The translations under genes and the position numbers were made by a program. A DNA stretch of 64,000 bases from JAAZPT01 sp964544955 (GTDB lineage: Bacteria; Bacillota; Clostridia; Christensenellales; Aristaeellaceae), in assembly GCA_964544955.1 (NCBI GenBank), contig CAZJEB010000006.1, forward strand, positions 19,327-83,326, in the 5' to 3' direction. How positions within the stretch are numbered: the first letter of the stretch is position 1; each line of letters starts with the position of its first letter. Positions 36,430 to 45,851 of this stretch are shown here, one piece after another. A model generated the notes under the pieces. It did no database searches, had not been told where the DNA came from, and saw nothing but the letters and a program-made list of their open reading frames with translations.

Positions 36430-37539
36430 TTACACTCTATCTATATCCATATAAACTGTGCAATCTTCATCTAATACGCTTTTTATATCTGCTATAACTT
36501 CATTTTTTATTGTTTCATCGCTTTTTTTATACTTATAGGGTACATCCATATCAAAAAATATTTTATATAAGTTTGGCAAGTGTTTAACCCTAAAATCGTG
36601 TATTGTTAAGCTAGCATCATAATTTTTAACAACACCGTTTACCAAGGCTAAAACTCGCCTATGTTCATCATCATCAACAACATCAGGGTCTATATGTATT
36701 GTGGCTTCTAAGCCCCATTTTTGTTTTATAACCCTCTCTATTTTATCCACTACATCATGTATTTCTACCAAGTCTGATTTACTATCCACAACCACGTGGG
36801 ATGTTATCATGGAATTTTCGTGGCCATAGTTATGTATTATAGTATCATGCACCGACCTTATATGACTATCCTCCAACATAAAGGCTTCTATTTCGTGCTT
36901 TATATCGTTCATGGATGAATCACCTATTAAGGGGTTTATTGTGTCCCTCGCGGCTTGATAGCCTGAATAAAGTATCAACAAAGATACTATCAAGCCCATA
37001 TATCCATCCACCAATGTTCCACTTAAATCAAACACTATTACCGATAATAATACTGCTGATGTAGCAAATACATCGCTTAAGCTATCCTTAGAATTAGCTA
37101 TAAGCGTAGGGGAACTAATCTTTTTACCCAAATGCCTATTAAGGGCAAAAGTGAACACCTTGGCAAATATGGATACAACCAACATAATATAAACGCTTAT
37201 ATCGCTATATATATGCTCTGGCGTTATAATGCGTGTATAGGATGATTTTGCAAGCTCTACACCAGTTAATAATATGAGGAATGCTACCACCAAGCCAGAT
37301 AAATATTCCAACCTACCATGGCCAAAGGGGTGCTCACTATCCGCCTTTTTACTTGCTAATTTAAAGCCCACAATAACTACAACAGAGCTTAAAATATCCA
37401 TAAGGTTATTAAAAGCATCTGCCTGTATAGCTATAGAATTAGCCTTTATACCATATATTAATTTAAAGGCAAATAGGGCAATGTTTACACCAACACCTAT
37501 AAGCCCAGCAATCATGCCTATCTTTTTTCTATCCTGCAT
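36430..37539 (-). CDS. Cation diffusion facilitator (CDF) metal transporter
   Basis: 369 residues. Six membrane helices (about 8-30, 40-60, 80-100, 115-135, 155-175, 180-195), then a cytoplasmic domain. Metal-site residues: D-A-F-N-N-L-M-D in helix 2 and SKDSLSD in helix 5. The cytoplasmic part has the usual VHDTIIHNYGHE and ATIHIDPD segments, then an extra 75 residues. It exports Zn, Mn, Fe or similar divalent metals against protons. Single gene; a short hairpin-free AT region upstream. Confidence 0.9.
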   Translation of the reverse strand: MQDRKKIGMIAGLIGVGVNIALFAFKLIYGIKANSIAIQADAFNNLMDILSSVVVIVGFKLASKKADSEHPFGHGRLEYLSGLVVAFLILLTGVELAKSSYTRIITPEHIYSDISVYIMLVVSIFAKVFTFALNRHLGKKISSPTLIANSKDSLSDVFATSAVLLSVIVFDLSGTLVDGYMGLIVSLLILYSGYQAARDTINPLIGDSSMNDIKHEIEAFMLEDSHIRSVHDTIIHNYGHENSMITSHVVVDSKSDLVEIHDVVDKIERVIKQKWGLEATIHIDPDVVDDDEHRRVLALVNGVVKNYDASLTIHDFRVKHLPNLYKIFFDMDVPYKYKKSDETIKNEVIADIKSVLDEDCTVYMDIDRV

Positions 37540-37662
37540 ATTATCACCTCTAATGTGGATTTTTGCTATTCTACTACAAATGCCAAACTATATCAATTGT
37601 TTTTACAACATAAAACAAGGCTTTAGCCCTGTTTTTATTATTTTATTTATTTACCTACAAAT

Positions 37663-38133
37663 TTATTTTAATTTAACAGGTATAAAGGTTTCCATTATTG
37701 CAAAGCCTTGTTTGGCTATAATTTCGGCAGGAGTAATTATATGACCCATGGAGTAATGGTTTGGTCTTTCATCCAATTCAAATATACCGCTATCATTTAT
37801 AAAATTTATAGCCTCATTATACAGGCGCTCGTTTGTTTCATTATCTTGATCCACATAGGTATAGCATAGGTAATAGCCACCATCAAAGTTTATATGCTCA
37901 TAGCCGCCATCATCCATACCCTCGGCTAAGGCCCACCACCAAACTAAGCCATTATTTTGTTTATCATAAAACAGAAAATCGCGGGGCATAAAGCTATCCT
38001 TTGGCAAGGGTTTTATTGCTGAAAAGTAGGCATCAAACTTGCCTAATATTCCCTTTGGGGAAAAATCAAATTCCTTATCCACCCCAGAGCTTACAGCAGT
38101 AAAGGGAGGCAACTCAATTATTCTAAAATTCAT
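37663..38133 (-). CDS. GyrI-like / effector-binding domain protein
   Basis: 156 residues. IIELPPFTAVSSG at the start and a C-terminal NHYSMGHIITPAEIIAKQGFAIMETFIPVK-type segment (cut: FAIMETFIPVK) fit the GyrI-like AraC effector-binding fold (SHV repeats, here one and a half). No DNA-binding part. Such stand-alone domains bind small hydrophobic molecules or inhibit enzymes. It ends just 21 bases from the 5' side of the argD stop, and lies downstream of it in another unit. Confidence 0.7.
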   Translation of the reverse strand: MNFRIIELPPFTAVSSGVDKEFDFSPKGILGKFDAYFSAIKPLPKDSFMPRDFLFYDKQNNGLVWWWALAEGMDDGGYEHINFDGGYYLCYTYVDQDNETNERLYNEAINFINDSGIFELDERPNHYSMGHIITPAEIIAKQGFAIMETFIPVKLK

Positions 38134-38153
38134 ATAAATAGCTCCTTGGTGCC

Positions 38154-39317
38154 TTACGCCTCGTTTATAGCCTTAATTAGTACAGCCAAAGCTTTTGTTA
38201 ATTGGGGGAAAGGTATATTTAGGGCGGGGAGTAGCCTTATTTTATTTTTAGCCTTTATAACTAAAACACCGTTTAATAGGCATTCGGCCACAACTTTATC
38301 GGGGTCGCCCATTACCTCTATGCCAAGCATAAGGCCACGGCCAGATATGGATTTTACTTTTGTGGATATGGCTAGGCTATCGCTTATTATTCTATGCTTT
38401 ACATTAACAGCCTCTAAAATAGCCTTATCTATACGGCTTACAACGCTTATTGCCCCAGCGCAAGCTATGGGGTTGCCACCAAATGTGGAGCCATGGTCGC
38501 CAAAGCCTAGGGTATTTTCAAGCTTTTTGCCATATATACATGCCCCTATGGGTAGGCCACCGCCTAAACCTTTTGCAGTAGTAACAATGTCGGGATATAT
38601 GCTGTAATTCATATAGTCAAAAAACTCGCCTGTTCTACCTAGGCCTGTTTGAATTTCATCAACTATTAATATAATATCCTTCTTTTGAGCCTGGTAATAA
38701 GCTTCCCAAACAAATTCCTTGCTTAAAACATTTATTCCACCTTCGCCCTGTATGGTTTCTATCATAATGGCGCATATGGATTCATCCTGTAAAGCTTCCT
38801 GCAAGGCGCCTTTTGTGGGGGCACAATGTACAAAACCCGGGGTTAAGGGCTGGAAGTTTTTATGGAATACATCCTGACCGGTTGCCGCAAGGGTTGTAAG
38901 GGTTCGCCCGTGGAAACTGTTGCTAAGGCTAAGTATTTTGTGCCTACCTTCCCCATATTTATCCTGAGAGTATTTTCTTGCAAGCTTTATAGCACACTCG
39001 TTTGCCTCAGCACCACTGTTGCCAAAAAACACCTTGCTAAGCTTAGATTTTTCCACAAGGAGCTTTGCAAGTATTGTGGCGGGCTGGGTATAGTATAAGT
39101 TTGAGGTATGGCTAAGTTGACCCGTTTGAGCAATAACGGCACTTTGCCAAGCTTCATCACAATAGCCAAATATGTTTACAGCTATGCCTCCAGCTAAATC
39201 TATATATTCCTTGCCCTTATCATCATAGGCCAAGCTACCTTTACCCTCAACTAATGTTATAGGAAAACGCTTGTAGGTTTGGGCAATATACTTGTTATCC
39301 ATTTCAAAAGTGTTCAT
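38154..39317 (-). CDS. argD: Acetylornithine aminotransferase
   Basis: 387 residues, full length. The PLP lysine is K249 (TTAKGLGGG); other family motifs are SGAEANECAIKLAR (101-114), NSFHGRT (133-139) and DEIQTGLGRTG (220-230). It moves an amino group from glutamate to N-acetylglutamate semialdehyde. Last gene of the argC-J-B-D operon, 63 bases after argB. Confidence 0.94.
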   Translation of the reverse strand: MNTFEMDNKYIAQTYKRFPITLVEGKGSLAYDDKGKEYIDLAGGIAVNIFGYCDEAWQSAVIAQTGQLSHTSNLYYTQPATILAKLLVEKSKLSKVFFGNSGAEANECAIKLARKYSQDKYGEGRHKILSLSNSFHGRTLTTLAATGQDVFHKNFQPLTPGFVHCAPTKGALQEALQDESICAIMIETIQGEGGINVLSKEFVWEAYYQAQKKDIILIVDEIQTGLGRTGEFFDYMNYSIYPDIVTTAKGLGGGLPIGACIYGKKLENTLGFGDHGSTFGGNPIACAGAISVVSRIDKAILEAVNVKHRIISDSLAISTKVKSISGRGLMLGIEVMGDPDKVVAECLLNGVLVIKAKNKIRLLPALNIPFPQLTKALAVLIKAINEA

Positions 39318-39380
39318 TAAATATCCCCTTAAAATATAATAGTATTATTATATAGTTTTTGATAAAAGCTTACAAGCTTG

Positions 39381-40235
39381 TTATTTTATAAACATGGTAC
39401 CTGAACCATCGGCGGTAAGGGTTTCAAGCAATATACTGTGGGGAACTCGTCCATCAAGTATAAACACCTTTTTAACCCCAAGGTTTACTGCATTTACACA
39501 ACACTCCATTTTAGGAATCATTCCACCGCTTACAGTTCCATCCTTATAAAGCTTATCCGCAAGGGCTAAATCCACAACGGGTATAAGGCTACTTTTATCA
39601 TTAGGGTTGGACATAATGCCCGCAACATCCGTCATAAATATTAAACATTCGGCATTTATGGATGCGGCTATATGGCCAGCGACAGTGTCGGCATTTACAT
39701 TGTATACATTGCCTTGTTTGTCCCTTGCTATGCTACTTATTACGGGGATATAGTCCTTTTCAAGCAAATCGTATATGGCTTGGGGGTTAACCTTTGTAAC
39801 ATTGCCCACAAAGCCAAGATCCTCACTTTTTTGTTCCGCCTCTATAAGGGAGCCATCCATGCCAGATATGCCCATGGCCTTGCCACCTTTTGTTTCAAGA
39901 AGGTTTACAAGGCTTTTGTTTACTTTGCCCGCAAGGGCCATTTGAACATAATCCATAGTTTCGCTATCGGTAACGCGTAAACCGTTTACTGTGTAGCTAA
40001 CTTTGCCCACCTTGGCAAGCAAATCGTTAATCTCCGGCCCACCACCATGTACAAGCACAATTTTAACCCCTACAAGCTTTAGTAGTAATATGTCACTCAT
40101 AACCTGTTGCTTTAAGGCCTCGTTTACCATGGCATTGCCACCATATTTTATTACAACAATTTTGTTATAGTATTCCTGAATGTAGGGTAAAGCTTCGGTT
40201 AGTACTTCCGCCCGTTTTGCACTATCTATATTCAT
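39381..40235 (-). CDS. argB: Acetylglutamate kinase
   Basis: 284 residues. Motifs VIKYGGNAM (Lys near 30), VHGGGPEI, NVNADTVAG and GGMIPKM. It phosphorylates N-acetylglutamate. Start overlaps the argJ stop by 4 bases (ATGA). The N-terminal helix (DSAKRAEVLTEALPYI) is of the type that can form arginine-sensitive hexamers, so feedback control by arginine is possible. Confidence 0.95.
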   Translation of the reverse strand: MNIDSAKRAEVLTEALPYIQEYYNKIVVIKYGGNAMVNEALKQQVMSDILLLKLVGVKIVLVHGGGPEINDLLAKVGKVSYTVNGLRVTDSETMDYVQMALAGKVNKSLVNLLETKGGKAMGISGMDGSLIEAEQKSEDLGFVGNVTKVNPQAIYDLLEKDYIPVISSIARDKQGNVYNVNADTVAGHIAASINAECLIFMTDVAGIMSNPNDKSSLIPVVDLALADKLYKDGTVSGGMIPKMECCVNAVNLGVKKVFILDGRVPHSILLETLTADGSGTMFIK

Positions 40236-41443
40236 GACCTGTAATCTCCGTTAATTTTTACATAGTCGTAGCTTAAATCGCAACCCCATGCTTTGGCGGA
40301 GAATTCCCCCTCCTTTAAATCTACAATTATTTCTATTTCCTTTTCAAGGAGTATTTTTTTAGCCTCATCCTCACTAAAGGCTATGCTACCACCATTTTTA
40401 CATACGAGTATGGCGCCTGATTTGCTTTTAAAAGTAACATCTATTTGGCTTACATCCACATTAGCACCACTATAACCTATGGCACAGAGTACACGACCCC
40501 AGTTGGCATCGGCACCAAACATGGCAGCCTTGAATAAGCTGCTGCATATAACACTTTTGGCGGATTTTTTTGCATCATCTAAGGTTTTTGCCCCATTAAC
40601 AATACACTCTAAACGCTTTGTGGCACCCTCACCATCGGCGGCAATTTCCTTGCAAAGCTCCATAGTTATTGTGTTTAGGGCTTTCATAAATTGGGCAAAG
40701 TTGGCATCATCTGTTGATATTAAACTATTGCCAGCCATGCCATTGGCCATAAGGCATACAAAATCGTTTGTGGATGTATCACCATCAACGCTTAACATGT
40801 TGAATGTGCTTTGTATATCATGCTTTAGGGCAATGTTTAGCATTTCACTGCTTATGGCTACATCCGTTGTAATAAACACAAGCATTGTTGCCATGTTGGG
40901 GTGTATCATGCCACTACCTTTGGCAATAGCGCCTATATGGCAGGTTTTGCCATTTATATCAAATTGTAGGGCAAGCTCTTTTTTTACAGTATCGGTGGTC
41001 ATAATAGCTTGGGCAGAAGCATCGCTTTTGTTACCTAAACCATTTACAAGGCTTGGTATGCCAGCTTTTATTGGGTTTATATCCAAAACTTGACCTATAA
41101 CCCCTGTGGAGGCAACAATAACATTATCTACAGGTATACCAAGAGCTTCGGCGGTATACTCACACATTTGTGTTGCAACTTCTATACCGTTTGTGTTGCA
41201 AGTGTTGGCATTGCCACTGTTGCAAATTATGGCTTGGGCTATACCGTTGTGTAGGTGAGCCTTTGATACCTCAAGGGGAGCACCTTTAACAAGGTTTAAT
41301 GTGTAAACCGCGGCCGTGTTTGCAGTAACTTCGCTGTAAATAAGGGCTAAATCCTTTTTATTTTTGTTTTTGCGTATACCACAATGTATGCCATTAGCTT
41401 TAAAACCAAGGGGCGCACATACACCACCATTAATTATTTTCAT
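40232..41443 (-). CDS. argJ: Glutamate N-acetyltransferase / ornithine acetyltransferase
   Basis: 403 residues. The autocleavage site is A185-T186 in PNMATMLVF; T186 becomes the nucleophile of the beta chain. Other motifs: KGSGMI, SVDGDTSTND and the C-terminal GCDLSYDYVKINGDYRS. It recycles the acetyl group from acetylornithine to glutamate. Overlaps argC by 14 bases. No argA is needed when argJ is bifunctional, which fits the short operon. Confidence 0.95.
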   Translation of the reverse strand: MKIINGGVCAPLGFKANGIHCGIRKNKNKKDLALIYSEVTANTAAVYTLNLVKGAPLEVSKAHLHNGIAQAIICNSGNANTCNTNGIEVATQMCEYTAEALGIPVDNVIVASTGVIGQVLDINPIKAGIPSLVNGLGNKSDASAQAIMTTDTVKKELALQFDINGKTCHIGAIAKGSGMIHPNMATMLVFITTDVAISSEMLNIALKHDIQSTFNMLSVDGDTSTNDFVCLMANGMAGNSLISTDDANFAQFMKALNTITMELCKEIAADGEGATKRLECIVNGAKTLDDAKKSAKSVICSSLFKAAMFGADANWGRVLCAIGYSGANVDVSQIDVTFKSKSGAILVCKNGGSIAFSEDEAKKILLEKEIEIIVDLKEGEFSAKAWGCDLSYDYVKINGDYRS

Positions 41444-42362
41444 AAATGCCTCCTATATTTAGGCCTGTGCTTTCAGGTAGGCCACATACAATGTTCATGC
41501 ACTGTATGGCGGCTCCACTAGCACCTTTGCCAAGATTATCGTAAAGGGCTGTAAGTAAAATTCTATCCTCATTGCCCCCTACACTTATGTACATATTATC
41601 AAAACCCGCCATGGAATTGCTTGCTATAAAGCCACTTTCCTGTATATTATCCACATATTTTACAAGGCCATTGTATTGGGCGTAGGCTTGTTTTATATCC
41701 TCCATTGTGCCATTAATTTGGGTTTTGAAAAGGGGTATAGTAACTTCCATTCCCCTAAAATAGTCGGCCACAATGGGGCAGAATATAGGGGCGGTTTGTA
41801 GGCCTGTGTAAAATTGCATTTCCGGCAAGTGCTTGTGATTTTGGCTTATGCCATATTGCCGAGGGCTGCTTAGGGCTTGGGAACGATTGGGGGATTGATA
41901 ATCGGCAATCATATTTTTGCCACCACCGCTGTAACCAGTAAGGCTAGTGCAAGTTATAAGGGCATTAGGGCTTAATATTCCCTTTTGAATTAGGGGATAT
42001 ATAAGGGCGATAAAACCACTTGCATGGCAACCAGGCACGGATATGTGTTTAGCGTTTTGTATTTTTATACGGTGCTGGGGAGAAAGCTCGGGGAAACCAT
42101 AGACAAATTTTAACCGGTGGGCAGTAGAGGCATCAATTACGGTTACATTGGGGTTTTCTATCATGCTTATGGCATCTATAGCACCCTCATCGGGGAGGCA
42201 TAGGAAGGCGATATCACAGCTGTTTAGCATAGCTTTACGCATTTGTGGGTCACGCCTTTGTTCGTTGGGTAGGGTTAATAGTTCCACATCGGGGCGGGAT
42301 ATTAATCTATCATAAATTAGTAGGCCAGTTGTACCACTTTTACCATCAATAAATACTTTCAT
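41430..42362 (-). CDS. argC: N-acetyl-gamma-glutamyl-phosphate reductase, type 2
   Basis: 310 residues from the ATG at 42362 (GAGGT 5 bases upstream; the open frame starts 84 bases earlier but without a ribosome binding site). NADP motif GKSGTTGLLI (near 5-14), catalytic Cys in VPGCHASGF, His in KHLPEMQ. The short length and GKSGTTG motif mark the type-2 subclass. First gene of the operon. Confidence 0.93.
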   Translation of the reverse strand: MKVFIDGKSGTTGLLIYDRLISRPDVELLTLPNEQRRDPQMRKAMLNSCDIAFLCLPDEGAIDAISMIENPNVTVIDASTAHRLKFVYGFPELSPQHRIKIQNAKHISVPGCHASGFIALIYPLIQKGILSPNALITCTSLTGYSGGGKNMIADYQSPNRSQALSSPRQYGISQNHKHLPEMQFYTGLQTAPIFCPIVADYFRGMEVTIPLFKTQINGTMEDIKQAYAQYNGLVKYVDNIQESGFIASNSMAGFDNMYISVGGNEDRILLTALYDNLGKGASGAAIQCMNIVCGLPESTGLNIGGIYENN

Positions 42363-42429
42363 AATTACCTCACATATTTTTGTATTGTATAAAACATTAC
42401 AAAGTAATATAAAAGAGATTTTAACATTA

Positions 42430-42470
42430 AATGTATAAATATGCAATAGAAAAGAATAAATATTTATAAA
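42430..42470 (-). promoter_or_regulatory. Tandem ARG boxes (ArgR/AhrC operator) upstream of argC
   Basis: AATGTATAAATATGCAAT at 42430-42447 matches 15 of 18 positions of the Bacillus ARG-box consensus. A second, weaker box with AATAAATATTTAT follows at 42453-42470. Two boxes in tandem are the usual binding unit for the hexameric arginine repressor. Confidence 0.6.
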
Positions 42471-42795
42471 AACGGGAGAGGTGGGTCAAGGGACTGGTCC
42501 CTTGCGGGGTAAGGGGTGGAACCCCTGAAAAAACAAGGCTTTAGCCTTGAAACTTGGCTACAAGATAGCAAACGGGAGCGTTGAGCGACAATGTTTGCGA
42601 GGTGGTGAGAAAAGTAATGTTTGATAAAAAATATATAAACTATTTTTATATTAGATTGGCTTTAAGTTATTTGTTTTCCCCACATTTACAATATAACATG
42701 TTGGATTTTTTAAAAGGGTGTTTTTGCCCTTTTTATTATGGGGTATAACAGGCTTATTGTAACGGTTAGAGGGGTGTTGGAGGTTTTTATTATTT
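42470..42795 (-). repeat. Dispersed repeat, modules B-D-C (complete)
   Basis: B with AAGGGAC/GTCCCTT, GGGG/CCCC, AAGGC/GCCTT and GCAAAC/GTTTGC; D at 42603-42665; C at 42672-42795 with TGTTATATT on the minus strand. A transcript from this C promoter would run toward the arg operon in the same direction. Confidence 0.85.
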
Positions 42796-42862
42796 ATATT
42801 AACATTGCCATAAAGCATAAAATATCATAGAATAATGTAACAAACACCTAAGGGGAATTCAC

Positions 42863-44053
42863 ATGAAAAAACTTATTATTCTATTTTGTTTAATGTTAAT
42901 AATACTTACAAGCACCACTGCTTTAGCTGCTTGGGGCTTTATAGATGAAACGGGCAAGCTTGTTATAGATACAGTTTGGGATAGCGTGGATGTTTTTAAT
43001 GATGGCTATAGCGTTGTTGTTAAGGATGAAAAATATGGCTACATAGATAAACAAGGCAATGTAGTTGTAGATGTTGAATGGGATATGGCTTATGCCTTTA
43101 AAGATGGCCTTGGCTTAGTTATAAAAAACAATAAATTTGGCTTTGTGGATGCAAAGGGTAATGTGCTTATAGAGCCTGTTTATAGCTACGCTTCCCCTTT
43201 TTATTGTGATAGGGCTAAAATTGCCATTGATGATAAATATGGATATATAGATAAACAAGGCAATATTGTTATAGAGCCTATATTTGATAGTGCTGAGGAT
43301 TTTAATAATGGCTTGGCAATAGTTTCATTAAATAACAAATATTTATTGATAAATAAAAATGGAAATAGCCTTACAGACCCCTTATGGGATGAGATGATGT
43401 TTGTTGATGATGATTTAATAATGTTTAGATTAAATGGTAAAGAGGGCATTATTGATACAAGTGGAAACATTGTAGTTGAGCCTATATACGATTTTATTTT
43501 TATGTATAGCGAGGGCCTAAGCGTTGTTATGGATGGCAATAAGTATGGCTATATAGATAAACAAGGCAATGTAGTTATAGAGCCTAAGTTTGAGTTTGCA
43601 AGCATATTTAGTGAGGGCCTTGCATCCTTTATTAAAAATGATAAATACGGTTATATAGATAAAAAAGGTAATATTGTTATAGAGCCTATATATGATTATG
43701 GGGAAATGTTTTGCGAGGGGCTTGCCACCATTGAAATAAACAAAAAAAGAGGCTATATAGATAAGCAAGGCAATACGGTGGTATTGCCATTATATGATAG
43801 CTCCAGTAGCTTTAGTAATGGTTATGCGGAAGTAATGTTAGATGGCAAAACTTACCATATTGATAAATATGCCCAAGCCCTAAATACAGAAAATTGGGAT
43901 TTTGCCTTTTTTGTTAGTGATAAGCTTTTATCAGTAGAAAAACAAGGCAAATTTGGCCTTATTGATAAGTTTTATAATGTAATTGTAGATACAATATATG
44001 ATAATATGTATTATTTTACAGAAGGACTAGGAGCGGTGGAGAGTAGAGAGTAG
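42863..44053 (+). CDS. Secreted WG-repeat protein
   Basis: 396 residues. Signal peptide 1-22. About fourteen repeats of 22-23 residues with the pattern YGYIDKQGNVVIEPxYDxAxxFxxGLAxV, the WG (KWG-type) repeat family. No anchor. AGGGGA lies about 9 bases before the ATG. Function of such proteins is poorly known; export suggests a surface or secreted role. Confidence 0.85.
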   Translation: MKKLIILFCLMLIILTSTTALAAWGFIDETGKLVIDTVWDSVDVFNDGYSVVVKDEKYGYIDKQGNVVVDVEWDMAYAFKDGLGLVIKNNKFGFVDAKGNVLIEPVYSYASPFYCDRAKIAIDDKYGYIDKQGNIVIEPIFDSAEDFNNGLAIVSLNNKYLLINKNGNSLTDPLWDEMMFVDDDLIMFRLNGKEGIIDTSGNIVVEPIYDFIFMYSEGLSVVMDGNKYGYIDKQGNVVIEPKFEFASIFSEGLASFIKNDKYGYIDKKGNIVIEPIYDYGEMFCEGLATIEINKKRGYIDKQGNTVVLPLYDSSSSFSNGYAEVMLDGKTYHIDKYAQALNTENWDFAFFVSDKLLSVEKQGKFGLIDKFYNVIVDTIYDNMYYFTEGLGAVESRE

Positions 44054-44084
44054 CGGAGAAATGTTGTTATGATAAACTTGGTTT

Positions 44085-44380
44085 TTCACTTTTTGGTATG
44101 AAGTATGAGGTATGAGGTGATGTGCAAACTCCTAACGGAGTTTTTATTTTATGAATTACTTGAATTATTGCATGGTTGGTTTGTAATGCGAAGTTGTGTT
44201 AAAGGGGATTATCAACTAATTTTGTAGGCGTTCAATTTTTTAGATTGTATTCCCCCCACAATTACAATATAACATATTACAATTTTTATAAGGGCAATTT
44301 TGCCCTTTTTATTATGGGGTTAAATGGGCTTGTTATAATGGATTTAAGGGTGTTGAGAGTTTTTTTAGGTGGTATAATTT
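44085..44380 (-). repeat. Dispersed repeat, A (short)-D-C
   Basis: A is reduced to its promoter-side stem (AAACTCC/GGAGTTT); D at 44150-44245; C at 44250-44380 with an added AAGGGC/GCCCTT stem. Confidence 0.85.
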
Positions 44381-44384
44381 AGCT

Positions 44385-44425
44385 TGCTTACAATGGGAGG
44401 CGGTGGGTACCAACGCCGACTAAGC
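44385..44425. other. Short GC-rich hairpin motif
   Basis: GGCGGTGGGTACCAACGCCG: GGCG(G)T/A(A)CGCC around a GGTACC centre. Similar to GGCGCTGGAATCAGCGCC at 16706-16723. Meaning unknown. Confidence 0.35.
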
Positions 44426-44441
44426 ACAAAATTATGGCAAT

Positions 44442-44468
44442 AAAAAAGCCCGAAGGCTTTATTTAGAT
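44442..44468. terminator. Terminator for the secreted-protein pair
   Basis: AAAAAGCC/GGCTTTAT with a CGAA loop; read on the minus strand it follows the 44481 gene's stop. Confidence 0.7.
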
Positions 44469-44480
44469 TTTATACAATAT

Positions 44481-45011
44481 TTATTTTTCTACTTCCTTAA
44501 GGCTTGCAATTATGTTTGTAACATCCTTATAAAATTGCTCCATATCTGCGCTTTCGCCTAGGTTCAATTTTACAATGCTTAGGTAGCCAGCATCAATATC
44601 TACAAGGCTTATAATGCCATCGGGGTAGCTGTTTATGTGGGTGAGTTTACCGTTTATGTTTAACAATTCGTAGTTTACTCTATCGTTAATTTCTTTTTCG
44701 CCAATAAACTCATCAGAGAATTTTTCTGATTTTTCTGTTAGAAGAAAGCCTAATATGTTTTCGTTATCATAATCAGCAAACATGCAGCTTGCCAATATTT
44801 TGGGCATATCGGGGTCTGGATCCTCTGGAGGCATTTGGGCTAACTCATAGTTGCTTGGTATATAGGCGGATAGGTCAAAACCCTCTAAATCATGCCATTC
44901 GCCCTCGTAGGCGGATTCAAAATCAAGGGTGATTTCCTTGGGGGCACTCTCTGCAAAGGCAAAGTTAAATGCGAATACAAGGCATAGGCTTAATAAAATA
45001 AATTTTTTCAT
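44481..45011 (-). CDS. Secreted protein of the ESAYEGEWH family, copy 1
   Basis: 176 residues. Signal peptide 1-20 (ending NFAFAE). The mature part holds DFESAYEGEWHDLEGFDLSAYIP-like text (cut: AYEGEWHDLEGFDLSAYIP), which recurs in the next gene and in 51232-52206. It may be a small lipocalin- or PsbP-like fold, by analogy only. AAGGAG lies inside the end of the upstream gene, 4 bases separate the two, so they form an operon. Confidence 0.75.
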   Translation of the reverse strand: MKKFILLSLCLVFAFNFAFAESAPKEITLDFESAYEGEWHDLEGFDLSAYIPSNYELAQMPPEDPDPDMPKILASCMFADYDNENILGFLLTEKSEKFSDEFIGEKEINDRVNYELLNINGKLTHINSYPDGIISLVDIDAGYLSIVKLNLGESADMEQFYKDVTNIIASLKEVEK

Positions 45012-45015
45012 AATT

Positions 45016-45522
45016 TTACTCCTTTATTATAGTTATACTAGCTAAAATATTATAGAACTCATCTATATATGGCTCAAAGCTTGGCTTTTCTGAAATGTTA
45101 ATGTAGTTAATAAGTAAATAGTTATCGCCAATTTGGAATGTGGCATCAATGGATACGGGATCTTTTTTTATATAAAAGGTGTTATCGTTTATAATTTGCT
45201 GGGTATACTTATTTGAGTTTTGTTCAGCTATAAAGCCATCCACTAGGGATTTATCCCAATTAAGCAGGCTAACACTTAGTATGTTTTGCCTTGTATTATC
45301 GGCATATATAACTTGCTTAAAAAACTCTGTAGTGTTTGTTTGCTCTGGGAGTTGTATAAAGGTGTTGGGGATATGTAATGATATATTAAAAGCATCAAGT
45401 TTATGGGTTTCACCTTCAAAAGCGCTTGCATAATCTATTATTTTTTCACGTGCATTGCTTGTATTTAATGCAAAGCCTGTTATTAACATAAAGCAAAGGC
45501 ATATTAATATAAGTTTTTTCAA
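45016..45522 (-). CDS. Secreted protein of the ESAYEGEWH family, copy 2
   Basis: 168 residues. Signal peptide 1-23. Mature start DYASAFEGETHKLDAFNIS aligns with the neighbour. The end (EPYIDEFYNILASI) also aligns (QFYKDVTNIIASL in copy 1). Divergent paralogue. Confidence 0.75.
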   Translation of the reverse strand: MKKLILICLCFMLITGFALNTSNAREKIIDYASAFEGETHKLDAFNISLHIPNTFIQLPEQTNTTEFFKQVIYADNTRQNILSVSLLNWDKSLVDGFIAEQNSNKYTQQIINDNTFYIKKDPVSIDATFQIGDNYLLINYINISEKPSFEPYIDEFYNILASITIIKE

Positions 45523-45764
45523 ATTGCCACCTCTTTATAATATTACAAATATATTATATAACAAATTATAAATATTTGCCTGAAATTTGTTTAATGCAAG
45601 GGATAAATAATCAAATTTTACACGATTTTTACATTTGTTATTGTAAATATATGCATAAAATGTATAATAAGGTAATTATAATATACTATTTGGTTAAATT
45701 TGTACCAATTAACAAAAAATAGCCTTGTTGATTTAACCATTTTTAACAAATTTATGTTAACATA

Positions 45765-45793
45765 TTGACCTTTCATGCCATCTGCCTTATAAT
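45765..45793 (+). promoter_or_regulatory. Promoter of the AraC-family gene
   Basis: TTGACC, a 17-base spacer and TATAAT, 58 bases before the ATG; AAGGAG lies 7 bases before the ATG. The other part of the 45523-45851 gap is plain AT-rich sequence, probably with the promoter of the minus-strand pair. Confidence 0.75.
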
Positions 45794-45851
45794 TATTATA
45801 TGATATTATAACCAAAATATACATATATAATTTTTTATAAGGAGAGATAAC

